64,000 bases of DNA, taken from positions 350,017 through 414,016 of the forward strand of contig NZ_BBWZ01000001.1 in the NCBI RefSeq assembly GCF_001015055.1. The letters run 5' to 3'. The position numbers were made by a program, and so were the translations under genes. The notes below the pieces were generated by a model. It ran no database searches and was not told the origin of the DNA. It saw nothing but the letters and a program-made list of their open reading frames with translations. This DNA is from Aneurinibacillus tyrosinisolvens. GTDB taxonomy: Bacteria; Bacillota; Bacilli; Aneurinibacillales; Aneurinibacillaceae. Below are positions 1 through 7,615 of the stretch, one piece after another (within the stretch, counting starts at the first letter, position 1; every line of letters begins with the position of its first letter).

Positions 1-294
1 GAAGTACTGCACGCTGATGCTGAATTGATGATTGTAGCGGCAGATGTCGCCTGTCATTACCTTGAACAGGTATTTTTTCGTGATAAACTGCAGCTCGGTG
101 TGCGTATCGCCCACCTGGGAAATAGCTCGATGGAATTCGAATACTGTCTCTTAAATGAAGATACCGAAAGACTGGTGGCTGCAGGCAGAGGAACCATTGT
201 GCTCGTGGATAAGAGTACAGGACGAAGCGCACCGATTCCCGAGAGCGTGAAAAAAGCGATTATGGCATTTGAAAAAATGGAAGTGGTTAAATAA
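1..294 (+). CDS. ysmA: Acyl-CoA thioesterase, 4HBT hotdog family (YsmA-like), 5' partial
   Basis: The reading frame is open to the left edge, so the start lies outside the window; about 97 codons are present. The residues resemble the C-terminal half of YbgC/FadM-type hotdog thioesterases: an ARP-like 'FFRDKLQLGVRIAHLGNSS' strand pair, then 'RLVAAGRGTIVLVD' and a 'PIPESVK' tail. Such enzymes hydrolyse acyl-CoA thioesters in the cytoplasm. In B. subtilis the homologue ysmA sits just before gerE, as here, which supports orthology. The catalytic Asp/Tyr region is upstream of the window and cannot be inspected. Substrate is unknown. Confidence 0.75.
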   Translation, partial: EVLHADAELMIVAADVACHYLEQVFFRDKLQLGVRIAHLGNSSMEFEYCLLNEDTERLVAAGRGTIVLVDKSTGRSAPIPESVKKAIMAFEKMEVVK

Positions 295-298
295 TAAA

Positions 299-691
299 AT
301 GTTCTTTCATGGGATTGATTTGAAATATCTTCGCTTGCAGTATCCGGCGTTGTCGTCAAGGCAGAGTATGGAAGGGAAAAGCGAGGAGCAACGGAAGGAC
401 AGGTACCATTTAATTGATAAGTTTGGCCTTGAGCCGGTGCACCTGCTGGAATACTGCCGGGGAGAATATACGCTTAGGGACTGCCTGCGGGCTTGTTTTG
501 AGTTTGGAGATGTTGTGCTGGGCTTTCGGCGGTTATCTCTTCCTTTATGGCAGCTGAGCCGGCATGAGGTAGGGGTGGCTGTGGTTGATGTGCGGGCGGC
601 TCGATGGGTTTTTACGAAGGAGCGGGAATACAGCAATGAGTTAAGGGAGTTATTTCCCTCTACGCCTATTATTGTTCTGAATAGAAAATAG
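299..691 (+). CDS. Hypothetical protein, 130 aa
   Basis: I do not recognise this protein. The ATG at 299 follows the thioesterase stop by four bases; an upstream in-frame ATG at 269 lies inside the thioesterase gene. The ribosome site is weak (GGAAGTGG about 11 bases upstream), so translation may be coupled to the preceding gene. The product is mixed alpha/beta in character, soluble, rich in Arg and Leu, with three Cys, and has no signal peptide or membrane segment. A long overlapping ORF on the other strand looks like a shadow. It could be a lineage-specific gene or a non-coding remnant. Confidence 0.4.
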   Translation: MFFHGIDLKYLRLQYPALSSRQSMEGKSEEQRKDRYHLIDKFGLEPVHLLEYCRGEYTLRDCLRACFEFGDVVLGFRRLSLPLWQLSRHEVGVAVVDVRAARWVFTKEREYSNELRELFPSTPIIVLNRK

Positions 692-723
692 AAGGTAATA
701 CAGGAAACAATAAACAGCCCTCT

Positions 724-1020
724 CTATTTAAATCTAACTGGCTTAACATGAGCAATTCCGTTTATACGCTCGTTCTTTGTTGTTTGCTGTAACTTCTGTA
801 AGAGTGAACGAACAGTTTTACGTGTGCCAAGGCGCAGGAACAACTTCTTGCTTTCTTCCTGAAGCAGTCCGATAATCACTTCTTTTTCCTCTGTAGAAAA
901 GACGAATTGTGCATTTACGATGGAGTAAAGCTGCCTTCGCAACGGAATAGGAATTGATAAATCAGTTCGTTTTTTATGTGCCAGTTTAAGAATGAGTCTT
1001 TTTTCTTCTGGTATGTACAT
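724..1020 (-). CDS. Hypothetical basic protein, 98 aa
   Basis: Unrecognised. The start MYIPEEKR at 1020 is chosen because GAGGGTG lies seven bases upstream; the longer frame from 1044 would run through this site. The product is small, basic and predicted mostly helical ('IPLRRQLYSIVNAQF', 'LLQEESKKLFLRL', 'KTVRSLLQKLQQ'), which could fit a nucleic-acid-binding or adaptor role, but no domain is evident. A terminator hairpin (1042-1080) separates it from the upstream gene, so it probably has its own weak promoter or relies on readthrough. Confidence 0.5.
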   Translation of the reverse strand: MYIPEEKRLILKLAHKKRTDLSIPIPLRRQLYSIVNAQFVFSTEEKEVIIGLLQEESKKLFLRLGTRKTVRSLLQKLQQTTKNERINGIAHVKPVRFK

Positions 1021-1041
1021 GCTATCACCCTCAATTAAAAA

Positions 1042-1080
1042 CAAACGACACCCGTGGATAAATATCTATGGTGTCGTTTG
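1042..1080 (-). terminator. Intrinsic terminator for the 1144-1530 gene
   Basis: Arms CAAACGACACC and GGTGTCGTTTG (11 bp, perfect) around a 17-base loop, followed on the minus strand by GTTTTTAATT. It lies directly downstream of the 1144-1530 gene and just ahead of the ribosome site of the 724-1020 gene. Confidence 0.7.
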
Positions 1081-1143
1081 CTACGTATAAGCTTCATGAG
1101 TATTCCAAATTATATTTCGATAAAAATAATCAGGTAATAATTA

Positions 1144-1530
1144 TTAGTTTGTTATCTTTTCAACATGGGCTCCAACAAATAGCTGTACATTTGTAGTTCC
1201 CCCAGATACGTTGGAAAACGCGGAAGGGCCAGCTGGAACACCCCAGAAACGAGCTGTATCATCTTGAAGGAGATCGCCACTGGATTTTAACATAAGGATT
1301 TCGTATGACTGCATGTTATCATCAAGAATATGGATAAGTGAAAATGTTTCTCCGTTGTCCATTTTTGATTCTTCTACATTAATCACTTTACCGGCGAAAG
1401 TAACCATTTTGTTAAAGTAAGGTGATGCATTTTTATTTAAATGTTTGGGGCTTATAGATTTATCAGCAATGCCCATAATCGCAAAAACAATCATACCTAA
1501 AAATCCAATGATCAAAATTGCATTCCACAC
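1144..1530 (-). CDS. Hypothetical membrane-anchored protein, 128 aa
   Basis: Unrecognised family. A GTG start at 1530 follows AAAGGGGAG. Residues 3-21 form one hydrophobic N-terminal segment (ILIIGFLGMIVFAIMG), followed by a soluble domain of about 100 residues with a beta-rich pattern ('MVTFAGKVINVEES', 'TFSLIHILDD', 'SYEILMLKS', 'DTARFWGVPAG', 'NVQLFVGAHVEKI'). This resembles the small OB-fold-like surface modules of some Bacillus proteins, where a TM anchor carries a nucleic-acid or ligand-binding barrel; that is inference only. It is flanked by AT-rich intergenic DNA and ends at the terminator at 1042-1080. Confidence 0.6.
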   Translation of the reverse strand: MWNAILIIGFLGMIVFAIMGIADKSISPKHLNKNASPYFNKMVTFAGKVINVEESKMDNGETFSLIHILDDNMQSYEILMLKSSGDLLQDDTARFWGVPAGPSAFSNVSGGTTNVQLFVGAHVEKITN

Positions 1531-1947
1531 GGTGAATCTCCCCTTTAAAGTATGTATGTTGAAGTAATTTACTTCCTATACAGGTATAGATTTGAAGTTA
1601 TTATAAGGACAATTCTACCATATATTAATTAAGTTTGGGTCATTTTAACCAGGAAATAGGTCCTGTCTATTTTGGGTTTCAAGGTTTAATATAATAAAAT
1701 AAATTAAGGGGGAAATCACAAATTAGTGATAACGAATTCATCGCATTAGACAATCCAACTGTTAATTAGCAACTTTTCGATAAATAACGAAGAAATAAAC
1801 ACACCGGGAAAGGGCTTGCAGAATATACTTTATCGTAAGCCCAAATTTCCCCTGCCAAGACACTATCCTTCTTCCCGGGTCATACTATATGGTGACTGTA
1901 TCCCTCGCCTTGTACTTGAGAACCCAGGCCAAGGAGGGGTAGCACTT
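1531..1947. other. AT-rich intergenic region before gerE
   Basis: This 417-base stretch separates the minus-strand membrane gene from gerE. It is AT-rich and carries no convincing gene: the frame open from 1816 is only an upstream extension of gerE without its own ribosome site. The only element I can support is the sigma-K-like promoter at 1862-1889. Confidence 0.5.
1862..1889 (+). promoter_or_regulatory. Candidate sigma-K promoter of gerE
   Basis: AC at 1862-1863, a 17-base spacer, then CATACTATA at 1881-1889 matches the sigma-K pattern AC-N16/17-CATAnnnTA. gerE of B. subtilis is a known sigma-K-dependent mother-cell gene, and the site lies 58 bases before the gerE start. No mapping data are available here. 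Confidence 0.5.
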
Positions 1948-2169
1948 TTGAATAACGAGCAGAAAGCCAAGCCGCTGTTGACCAACCGGGAGAGAGAGGT
2001 TTTTGAGTTACTGGTCCTTGACAAGACCACCAGAGAAATCGCCCGGCAATTGTTTATTAGTGAGAAAACGGTCCGTAATCATATTAGCAACGTAATGCAG
2101 AAGCTTAGTGTGAAAGGACGCTCACAGGCAGTTGTAGAACTTGTTCGGATGGGAGAGTTGAAAATATAA
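1948..2169 (+). CDS. gerE: GerE, LuxR-type regulator of late mother-cell sporulation genes
   Basis: GerE is a small DNA-binding protein that, with sigma-K, activates or represses spore-coat genes late in the mother cell. The 73-residue product is almost entirely a LuxR C-terminal helix-turn-helix: 'LTNREREVFELL', 'TTREIARQLFISEKTV', 'RNHISNVMQKL', 'KGRSQAVVELVRMGEL', essentially the B. subtilis GerE sequence (74 aa). The TTG start at 1948 is chosen because AAGGAGGGG (1931-1939) stands eight bases before it and the length then fits the family; the frame is open further upstream, but without a ribosome site. Downstream is a strong terminator. No receiver domain is present, as expected. Confidence 0.95.
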   Translation: MNNEQKAKPLLTNREREVFELLVLDKTTREIARQLFISEKTVRNHISNVMQKLSVKGRSQAVVELVRMGELKI

Positions 2170-2184
2170 ATCCCACCTGAATTC

Positions 2185-2214
2185 AATCCCTCCCTACTAA
2201 GGAGGGATTTTTTA
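2185..2214 (+). terminator. Intrinsic terminator of gerE
   Basis: AATCCCTCC, a 7-base loop and GGAGGGATT, followed by TTTTTATT. Confidence 0.85.
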
Positions 2215-2292
2215 TTTTCTTTACAACCTTTTTCTTTTTAACAATTACTGGTTGTCTTATAATGAAAGAAATATGAATGGGGGAGAGAACAT

Positions 2293-3423
2293 ATGATTTA
2301 TCAGTGGAAAGTTGAAATTGCAGGCATACAACCACTAATTTGGCGAAGATTTCAAACGTTTGGTGACATCACATTCGATCAACTGCACAAAACACTGCAA
2401 ACGGTCATAGGATGGGAGGATTACCATCTATACCTGTTTGGCTTTCCCGATAAAACGATACATATACCTAATCCTGAGTTCCCACAGGAGGCAGCCAAAG
2501 AGTTAGATGCGAGAAAGGAGAAGGTGCGAGATCATATAACGGAGGAAGGGCAGAATCTCGTTTACCTGTACGATTTTGGAGACAACTGGGAGCATAAACT
2601 TCTTTTAGAAAAAATAGTGCCGCAGCAAGAAAGGGCGTATCCTGTCTGCCTGGAAGGCGAGCATCATTGCCCGCCAGAAGATGCAGGAGGCATTCATGGA
2701 TACATCGACATATTGGAGATTTTGCAAAATGAAAACCATCCTGAATACGAAGACACACTACTATGGATCGGGGAACGGTTTAATCCCAAGGCATTCAATA
2801 AAGAAATTGTAAATCGCCAGTTGCGGCGGCAGGAAAATAAATTAAATCCGAAGCAGGCAAAGCAGAACGCTAAACGCAAAAAAAGCACAAAGCTTACCGT
2901 TCCCTCATTAAGAAAGCAACTGCAAAACCTGCCGCAGGAAGAACTCGTTCGGATGGTCATCGATTGTGTAAAAGCAAGCAAAGAGGCAGAACAATTTTTT
3001 ACGATTCAGCTGGTAGGAGAAGAAGCATTAGAAGACATCATTGAGGAATACCGCAAAAAGGTAAAAGAAGAGTTCTTTCCGGCACGGGGAGAGCCGAAGC
3101 TCAGGTTATCCGAAGCAAGGAAAGCGATTCGTGAATTCGAGAAGCTTGCGCAGGACAAGCGATATATCCTTGATTTACGCCTGTTTTACGTAGAGCTCGG
3201 CGTCGAATTTACAAATCTGTACGGCGATATTGACGAAAGATTCTACGATAGCATGCTGTCCATGTATGATTCGGCTGCCCGGATGCTGAGCCTGGAAGAT
3301 GATGAAGAGCTGATGGAAGAATTTCAGCAAAGGATGCGGGTGGTAGTAGAAGAGACCGCAGGAATGGGCTGGGGATTCCACGATACGTTAAATGAGATCT
3401 ACGCTGATTTGTTTGCCTCCTAG
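2293..3423 (+). CDS. Plasmid pRiA4b ORF-3 family protein, 376 aa
   Basis: The N-terminal about 180 residues match the pRiA4b ORF-3 (IS1096 TnpR-like) domain: 'YQWKVEIAGIQPLIWRRFQ', 'TFDQLHKTLQTVIGWEDYHLY', 'LVYLYDFGDNWEHKLLLE', 'CLEGEHHCPPEDAGGIHGY'. The domain is named from a mobile-element passenger, but is widespread on chromosomes and its function is unknown. The C-terminal half (about 190-376) is helical and charged, first Lys-rich, then Glu-rich; it has no motif I know. GGGGGAGAG lies upstream of the ATG. It is a single-gene unit between the terminators at 2185 and 3459. No transposase or inverted repeats flank it. Confidence 0.8.
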   Translation: MIYQWKVEIAGIQPLIWRRFQTFGDITFDQLHKTLQTVIGWEDYHLYLFGFPDKTIHIPNPEFPQEAAKELDARKEKVRDHITEEGQNLVYLYDFGDNWEHKLLLEKIVPQQERAYPVCLEGEHHCPPEDAGGIHGYIDILEILQNENHPEYEDTLLWIGERFNPKAFNKEIVNRQLRRQENKLNPKQAKQNAKRKKSTKLTVPSLRKQLQNLPQEELVRMVIDCVKASKEAEQFFTIQLVGEEALEDIIEEYRKKVKEEFFPARGEPKLRLSEARKAIREFEKLAQDKRYILDLRLFYVELGVEFTNLYGDIDERFYDSMLSMYDSAARMLSLEDDEELMEEFQQRMRVVVEETAGMGWGFHDTLNEIYADLFAS

Positions 3424-3458
3424 CAGAAGAAGACAGGATGCTGCGGTGATAAAAGAAG

Positions 3459-3502
3459 AGCCTGACAGGTGCTTTAAGTGGACAGGCACAGTCAGGCTTT
3501 TT
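3459..3502. terminator. Bidirectional-type terminator between convergent genes
   Basis: AGCCTGAC at 3459-3466 pairs with GTCAGGCT at 3491-3498, followed by TTTTT. It lies between the convergent 2293-3423 and 3510-4205 genes and has a T-run on the plus side. Confidence 0.65.
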
Positions 3503-3509
3503 CGATTTA

Positions 3510-4205
3510 CTATTGGTGGCCGAGCATGAAAGTAGCGGGAATTTGCCTCATTTGAAGGGCCATATCCTGGTACTCGTTATACTCAATACTATCTGGCTGG
3601 TCCGCATACTGATTTTCGCTTGCGGGAAGCATCGCATATACATAGCCGTCTTTTGCCCCGAGCTTTTTATAGAGGCCGGGGTCTTTTCCATACCCTTTCC
3701 ACACACTCTCCTTGATTTTTTCAATGCTGAAGAGGACGCGTTCAGAAACTTTCGGATTGCTCGGTTTATAATAAAAAATGACATTTCCATCTTTCTCAAC
3801 TACGTGGTATTTCATATCCCACGTTTGCGGGAAGGAAATTGCAAACTCGGCCGCCCGGTAAGTAAAAGTCGGCGCAGGCCGGGTCGTTGTATACGGCGTG
3901 CGCATGCCGATAAGCGAAGAAGGTTCAAGAATGACGGACGCCACATACCAGTTTTCCTGCACCTTCCTAGTCGTAACAACCGCTTCCTTCGGACTGCTTG
4001 GAGCCACAGCCTGTTCAAGCTGTGAAACCTGCCATTCGAGTGATTGCACTTCCTTTGACTTTACAATGGGAGAAGCAGAAACCGGGGCAGGCTTTTTCAC
4101 TGTGGACGTCCGGACATGTCCCGAGCCTTCTGCAAAAATAGGTGTGGATAAGGAAGTTAGCAGCAGAGCAGCACCGGTAAACATCACAAGTTTTTTCTTC
4201 ATCAT
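3510..4205 (-). CDS. Secreted protein of unknown function, 231 aa
   Basis: Unrecognised. Residues 1-26 form a Sec signal peptide (basic MMKKK, hydrophobic core LVMFTGAALLLTSL, cleavage likely after 'TPIFA'). A Ser/Pro/Val-rich linker of about 60 residues follows, then a beta-rich domain from about residue 115 ('FAISFPQTWDMKYHVVEKDG', 'NVIFYYKPSN', 'ERVLFSIEKI') that recalls PsbP/lipoprotein-like folds seen in secreted Firmicute proteins. No lipobox Cys, so it is probably released or wall-associated. AGAGG precedes the start. It is divergent from nothing and convergent with the preceding gene; a separate unit from rsbX, whose terminator lies upstream. Confidence 0.7.
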   Translation of the reverse strand: MMKKKLVMFTGAALLLTSLSTPIFAEGSGHVRTSTVKKPAPVSASPIVKSKEVQSLEWQVSQLEQAVAPSSPKEAVVTTRKVQENWYVASVILEPSSLIGMRTPYTTTRPAPTFTYRAAEFAISFPQTWDMKYHVVEKDGNVIFYYKPSNPKVSERVLFSIEKIKESVWKGYGKDPGLYKKLGAKDGYVYAMLPASENQYADQPDSIEYNEYQDMALQMRQIPATFMLGHQ

Positions 4206-4282
4206 TATCTTCCTCTTTTCTGTAAATAATCATCGTTCCACTATAATCCGAATAGAAGAAAAAGGGGTTACAGAACCATTAC

Positions 4283-4310
4283 AAAAAGAGAGAGGGCTCG
4301 CCTCTCTCTT
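4283..4310 (-). terminator. Intrinsic terminator of the sigB operon
   Basis: On the minus strand AGAGAGAGGCGAGCCCTCTCTCT folds into a G/C-capped hairpin followed by TTTTG, directly after the rsbX stop codon. Confidence 0.75.
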
Positions 4311-4316
4311 CGCGGT

Positions 4317-4928
4317 TCAAGTATGAATCCATTTTCCGATAATTAAAGTGGCATCATCATTTACATGGATCATTTCATTTACAATTCGCTTCATAATGAT
4401 ATCGGTAGAAAGGGAACCGGCAACGATATATTCCCAGTTGTCAGGCAGCTGGATGCCGTCGGAGAAAAGAATAATCGTGTCACCGCGGGAAAAGGGAAGA
4501 GAGCGTTCGACCGCATGAAACTTCCGGCCATTTAAAAACCCGGGGTTCGAAATGAAGTAGTGTTTCTTTTTCTCAGGTGTAATGATAAGGCAGGAGATAT
4601 TCCCAACACCTGCATAATCAATTTTTCGATGCTTCCAGTCTATAATAGCAATACCCACCACGGATCCGCGGGAACCATGGAGGGTACGGTTGCTTTCTTT
4701 GAGCAGTTGTAACGGGTTGTTACAGTGAGCATTTTTTTCGATTTCTTTAACTGCCTTTTCCGCAGCAAAACGGGCTTCCATCCCACTCCCCAGGCCGTCG
4801 GCAATACTTAACAGCACATGTTCCTCATACTCCTGAGCGAAGTAACAATCTCCAGATAAAGTGTTAGGCTTCTTAGAAGTATGGTAAACGCTGTATTGAA
4901 ACGAAAAGGGGACTTCTTCCGGCATCAT
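4317..4928 (-). CDS. rsbX: RsbX, PP2C-type phosphoserine phosphatase
   Basis: RsbX dephosphorylates RsbS (and RsbR) and resets the stressosome after stress. The 203-residue product is a minimal PP2C/SpoIIE-type phosphatase: metal-binding Asp in 'GDCYFAQEYEEHVLLSIADG' with 'DGLGSGMEARFAAEKAV', and the C-terminal 'GDTIILFSDGI' and 'NDDATLIIGKW' Asp motifs. The ATG at 4928 follows GGAG in the end of sigB; an in-frame GTG at 4934 is the alternative and would overlap the sigB stop. It is the last gene of the operon, as in B. subtilis, and followed by a terminator. Confidence 0.9.
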   Translation of the reverse strand: MMPEEVPFSFQYSVYHTSKKPNTLSGDCYFAQEYEEHVLLSIADGLGSGMEARFAAEKAVKEIEKNAHCNNPLQLLKESNRTLHGSRGSVVGIAIIDWKHRKIDYAGVGNISCLIITPEKKKHYFISNPGFLNGRKFHAVERSLPFSRGDTIILFSDGIQLPDNWEYIVAGSLSTDIIMKRIVNEMIHVNDDATLIIGKWIHT

Positions 4929-4930
4929 TT

Positions 4931-5707
4931 TCACTCCGAGTTTTTGATGTAGGCTTCTCTCATTTGCTGCAGGGTTTTTCTTAGAATTCTGGATACCTGC
5001 ATCTGAGAAATCCCGAGTTTTTCACCGATTTGTCTTTGTGACCATTCTTCATAATAGACATATTGGATAACCATTTTTTGCTGTTCATCTAACTGCTCTA
5101 AAAGAGCGGATAAGTCCATTTTATGATCGACATCGCTAAAGCCAGGGTCTTGGTCAGGAATTACGTCCATCAGTGTGTGGGAATCCTGCTCCTGGTTGTC
5201 TGTTTTCATGGGGGTATCAAGAGAAAGGGCATGAATATTTCCCTTGTTTTCCATAATTTCCAGTACTTTTTCCTCGCTTATCTCCATCTTTTGTGCGATT
5301 TCATCAATGTGCGGAGAACGCTGGAGTTCAATCATTAATTCATCGATCGTTTTCTGCAGGCGATAGCCCATTTCTTTAATCGTTCTAGGGACACGGATGC
5401 TCCATGTCTTATCACGAAGGTAATGCTTCATTTTCCCAACAATGGTGGATACAGCATATGCATCAAAGTTATTGCTGACATTCATGTCAAATTTATCGAT
5501 GGCACCGAGAAGAGCCATCATGCCGACCTGGTATAAATCGTCCACAAGGTGAAAGTCGCGGGCCATTTTGGAAGCGAGTTTTTTTACAGTATCCTGGTAA
5601 TTGAGCAAGATTTCATTGAGTACGTCCTCGGCGCCCGTTTCCTGATAAATTCGGATGGACTCTCTAACATCACGGTTGAATGATTTCTTGGTGGACGTCT
5701 GGCTCAC
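4931..5707 (-). CDS. sigB: RNA polymerase sigma-B factor
   Basis: General stress sigma factor of the sigma-70 group 3 family, 258 aa, the usual length. Region 2 is visible at 'DDLYQVGMMALLGAIDKFD' and 'VGKMKHYLRDKTWSIRVPR', region 3 follows, and region 4.2 carries the helix-turn-helix 'WSQRQIGEKLGISQMQVS'. The GTG start at 5707 is preceded by GATGAGGTGAGCG. Three sites matching its promoter consensus occur in this window (6543-6568, 9332-9357, 11264-11289). In an unmutated operon the end of rsbW would overlap the first codons of sigB by about 38 bases, giving translational coupling; the rsbW frameshift changes this. Confidence 0.95.
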   Translation of the reverse strand: MSQTSTKKSFNRDVRESIRIYQETGAEDVLNEILLNYQDTVKKLASKMARDFHLVDDLYQVGMMALLGAIDKFDMNVSNNFDAYAVSTIVGKMKHYLRDKTWSIRVPRTIKEMGYRLQKTIDELMIELQRSPHIDEIAQKMEISEEKVLEIMENKGNIHALSLDTPMKTDNQEQDSHTLMDVIPDQDPGFSDVDHKMDLSALLEQLDEQQKMVIQYVYYEEWSQRQIGEKLGISQMQVSRILRKTLQQMREAYIKNSE

Positions 5708-5740
5708 TTTCGCTCACCTCATCCCTTTTCAAGTATTTGG

Positions 5741-6154
5741 TCAGTGAAACCTTAACCCCCCCTGAGCGGTATCATATTTAATATCATCCATTAAGGTTTT
5801 CATCAAATAAATGCCCAGGCCGCCAACATCGATTTCATCCAGGTTTTTTCCGTGAAGAGAAGTCGCGTTGTTCTTGATTTTGTTTGCGTCGAACGCCGTT
5901 CCCTGGTCGCTGACCACAATTTCAAGAAGTTCTTCGCGGATGTGGAAATCAACGGACAGGTTCCCTTCATTGTTTTCATAAGCGTGGCTTACAACGTTGT
6001 TACAAGCTTCCGCGATGGCTACTTTAATATCTTCAATGTCGTTGTACGAAAATCCCATCTGGTAAGCGAGACCGGAAACCGTTAATCGAATCACACTTAT
6101 ATAATCGGCGCGAGCCGGAACGTTTATTTTTACATGGTCATTTTTACCGGGCAT
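5741..6154 (-). CDS. rsbW: RsbW, anti-sigma-B factor/serine kinase, C-terminally truncated by a frameshift
   Basis: RsbW binds sigma-B and keeps it inactive, and phosphorylates RsbV. The GHKL ATPase motifs are present: N-box 'EACNNVVSHAY', 'VSDQGTAFD' and 'VGGLGIYLMKTLMDD'. Start MPGKND at 6154 follows AGGGGGG. As read, the frame stops at 5741 with 137 aa and a non-family ending (QGGLRFH). A run of seven G (5756-5762 on the plus strand as C7) sits exactly where the family alignment is lost. Adding one G restores 'GGVKVSLTKYLKRDEV', the expected last strand, and gives 161 aa ending at 5670, close to the 160 aa of B. subtilis RsbW. This is a real frameshift, slippage, or a sequencing error. Confidence 0.9.
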   Translation of the reverse strand: MPGKNDHVKINVPARADYISVIRLTVSGLAYQMGFSYNDIEDIKVAIAEACNNVVSHAYENNEGNLSVDFHIREELLEIVVSDQGTAFDANKIKNNATSLHGKNLDEIDVGGLGIYLMKTLMDDIKYDTAQGGLRFH

Positions 6155-6176
6155 GGTAATCCCCCCTGTGAAAAAA

Positions 6177-6494
6177 TTATGCAATCGTTAAATACTGAGC
6201 GACACCGGAAATCTGGAAAATGCGCTGGATTTTATCCGGCACCTCTTCAATAAAAATCTCTTCATTTATTGCCTTGCGCAGCTTCAGTGCCGCAACAAAT
6301 ACACCAAGCCCTGTACTATCCATGTAATGCAAGTCTTTCAGGTTAACCCGGACCTCTTTTTTCTCTTTCTCTGCAAGCGGAAGCAGTACTTCACGCAATT
6401 GAGGTGCTGTCGCAAGGTCAAGGTCACCATGAAGGTATAAGCACACGACCTTATCATTTTCTTCCGTTTCCACTACAAAAGGGAGCTGGTTCAT
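6177..6494 (-). CDS. rsbV: RsbV, anti-anti-sigma factor
   Basis: STAS-domain protein of 105 aa that, when unphosphorylated, binds RsbW and frees sigma-B. The phosphorylated serine lies in 'LHYMDSTGLGVFVAA' at about residue 60; flanking strands 'VVCLYLHGDLDLATAP' and 'EVRVNLKDL' are typical. The ATG at 6494 is preferred to an in-frame GTG at 6503 because GAGGTG stands six bases before it. It is the first gene behind the internal sigma-B promoter (6543-6568), so rsbV-rsbW-sigB-rsbX can be autoinduced. The stop is 22 bases before the rsbW start. Confidence 0.95.
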   Translation of the reverse strand: MNQLPFVVETEENDKVVCLYLHGDLDLATAPQLREVLLPLAEKEKKEVRVNLKDLHYMDSTGLGVFVAALKLRKAINEEIFIEEVPDKIQRIFQISGVAQYLTIA

Positions 6495-6542
6495 CCTTTT
6501 CACCTCTTCATTTAGTCTCGATTATGTATATCATATATTACT

Positions 6543-6568
6543 TTACCCCGGGCCAAGGAGGGTAAAAC
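6543..6568 (-). promoter_or_regulatory. Internal sigma-B promoter of rsbV-rsbW-sigB-rsbX
   Basis: On the minus strand GTTTTA (6563-6568), a 14-base spacer and GGGTAA (6543-6548) match the sigma-B consensus GTTTaa-N13/15-GGGtAt. It stands between rsbU and rsbV, exactly where the autoregulatory promoter lies in B. subtilis. Confidence 0.8.
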
Positions 6569-6594
6569 AGGAGAGAATGAGGTAAATTCTCCCT

Positions 6595-7599
6595 CTACTT
6601 TTTTCTTAGCATTACAATGGTATGATCGTCATCCAATTGATAGTCTTTTTGATCAATAATATGCTGGTAGGCCTGATGAACAATCTCCTGGGCCGGTAGG
6701 GTGAAATCCAGGATTAGAAGCGCCTCGCGGAGAAGAGAATTGTCGTCGGCGGTGTCTGAATCCTTTCGCTCGGTTACGCCATCGGTATAAAGAACAAGAA
6801 AATCACCGGATTTAAGCAGCAACGATTTTTGTTCGAAAATAACATGCGGATCAACACCCAGGATGAGCCCTTTTGTATTTAAATCGGAGAATGCCCCGGT
6901 TTCAGCATCATAATGAAGGGCCGGTTCATGTCCAGCCGAGGAATACGTAAGGATGGATGAAGATGGGTCGTAAATCGTGTTGAGCATCGTTACAAACAGG
7001 CTGGGATCGGCGTTCTTCAGGACGAGACGATTGAGATCGCTTAAAATCATATTCGCTGGTTTTACGTCGTTTTCGAATGTATCCATCGCGTATTTAATCA
7101 TCGACATACACATGGCGGCGGGGATTCCTTTCCCTACGATATCGGCTACGAGTGTACCGAACCTTCCCTGGCCATAGTGTGTGAAATAGTAAAAATCTCC
7201 AGACATATCTCTGGCAGGGGTACTAATATACCCCACATCCAAGTCATGAAATGAGTGGTTAAAATCATGCGGATAAAGATTCTGCTGCATGGAGGTGGCA
7301 ACCGTGATTTCACTGTCCAGCTGCTTTTTCCGCAGGCGAAGGCTTTGTCTTTCCTGATAGGCCATGCCAAAGGAAACCATAATCTCCATTAAAAATTTAA
7401 AGGAAATTTCCCATTCATGCGGAAGCACAAATCCGTTGTTTTTCATTGTGCTCAGGTGGATGGAGAGAATCTCTTCCGGAGAGACATCCTTTTCAATTAA
7501 TGACTTGCTTAGCTGCTGCCCGGCGTATAATTGGTGTTCACCGGGATTTTGTAAGAAGTGAAGCATGATTTTTTCGTAGTACTCCATCACATGTTTCAA
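6595..7599 (-). CDS. rsbU: RsbU, PP2C phosphatase activated by RsbT
   Basis: RsbU dephosphorylates RsbV-P when RsbT released from the stressosome binds it. The 334-residue product has an N-terminal helical RsbT-binding domain (about 1-85, 'YYEKIMLHFLQNPGEHQLY'), then a PP2C/SpoIIE phosphatase domain with 'SGDFYYFTHYGQGRFGTLVA', 'DIVGKGIPAAMCMS', 'LVLYTDGVTERKD' and 'DDDHTIVMLRKK', each with the metal-binding Asp. The TTG start at 7599 has AGGAGG eight bases upstream; the ATG two codons further on is not well spaced. It is the last gene of the upstream rsbRSTU half. Confidence 0.95.
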   Translation of the reverse strand: MKHVMEYYEKIMLHFLQNPGEHQLYAGQQLSKSLIEKDVSPEEILSIHLSTMKNNGFVLPHEWEISFKFLMEIMVSFGMAYQERQSLRLRKKQLDSEITVATSMQQNLYPHDFNHSFHDLDVGYISTPARDMSGDFYYFTHYGQGRFGTLVADIVGKGIPAAMCMSMIKYAMDTFENDVKPANMILSDLNRLVLKNADPSLFVTMLNTIYDPSSSILTYSSAGHEPALHYDAETGAFSDLNTKGLILGVDPHVIFEQKSLLLKSGDFLVLYTDGVTERKDSDTADDNSLLREALLILDFTLPAQEIVHQAYQHIIDQKDYQLDDDHTIVMLRKK

Positions 7600-7615
7600 A
7601 GAATGTCCTCCTATC

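Noticed and set aside
1816..1947. N-terminal extension of GerE
   Set aside because: The frame is open, but lacks a ribosome site and homology, and would start upstream of the sigma-K -10.
2293..3423. Mobile element passenger (IS1096 TnpR-like)
   Set aside because: The domain name comes from a plasmid/IS context, but there is no transposase, inverted repeat or target duplication around it.
5123..6085. Plus-strand ORFs across sigB and rsbW
   Set aside because: Antisense shadows of well-supported genes without start signals.
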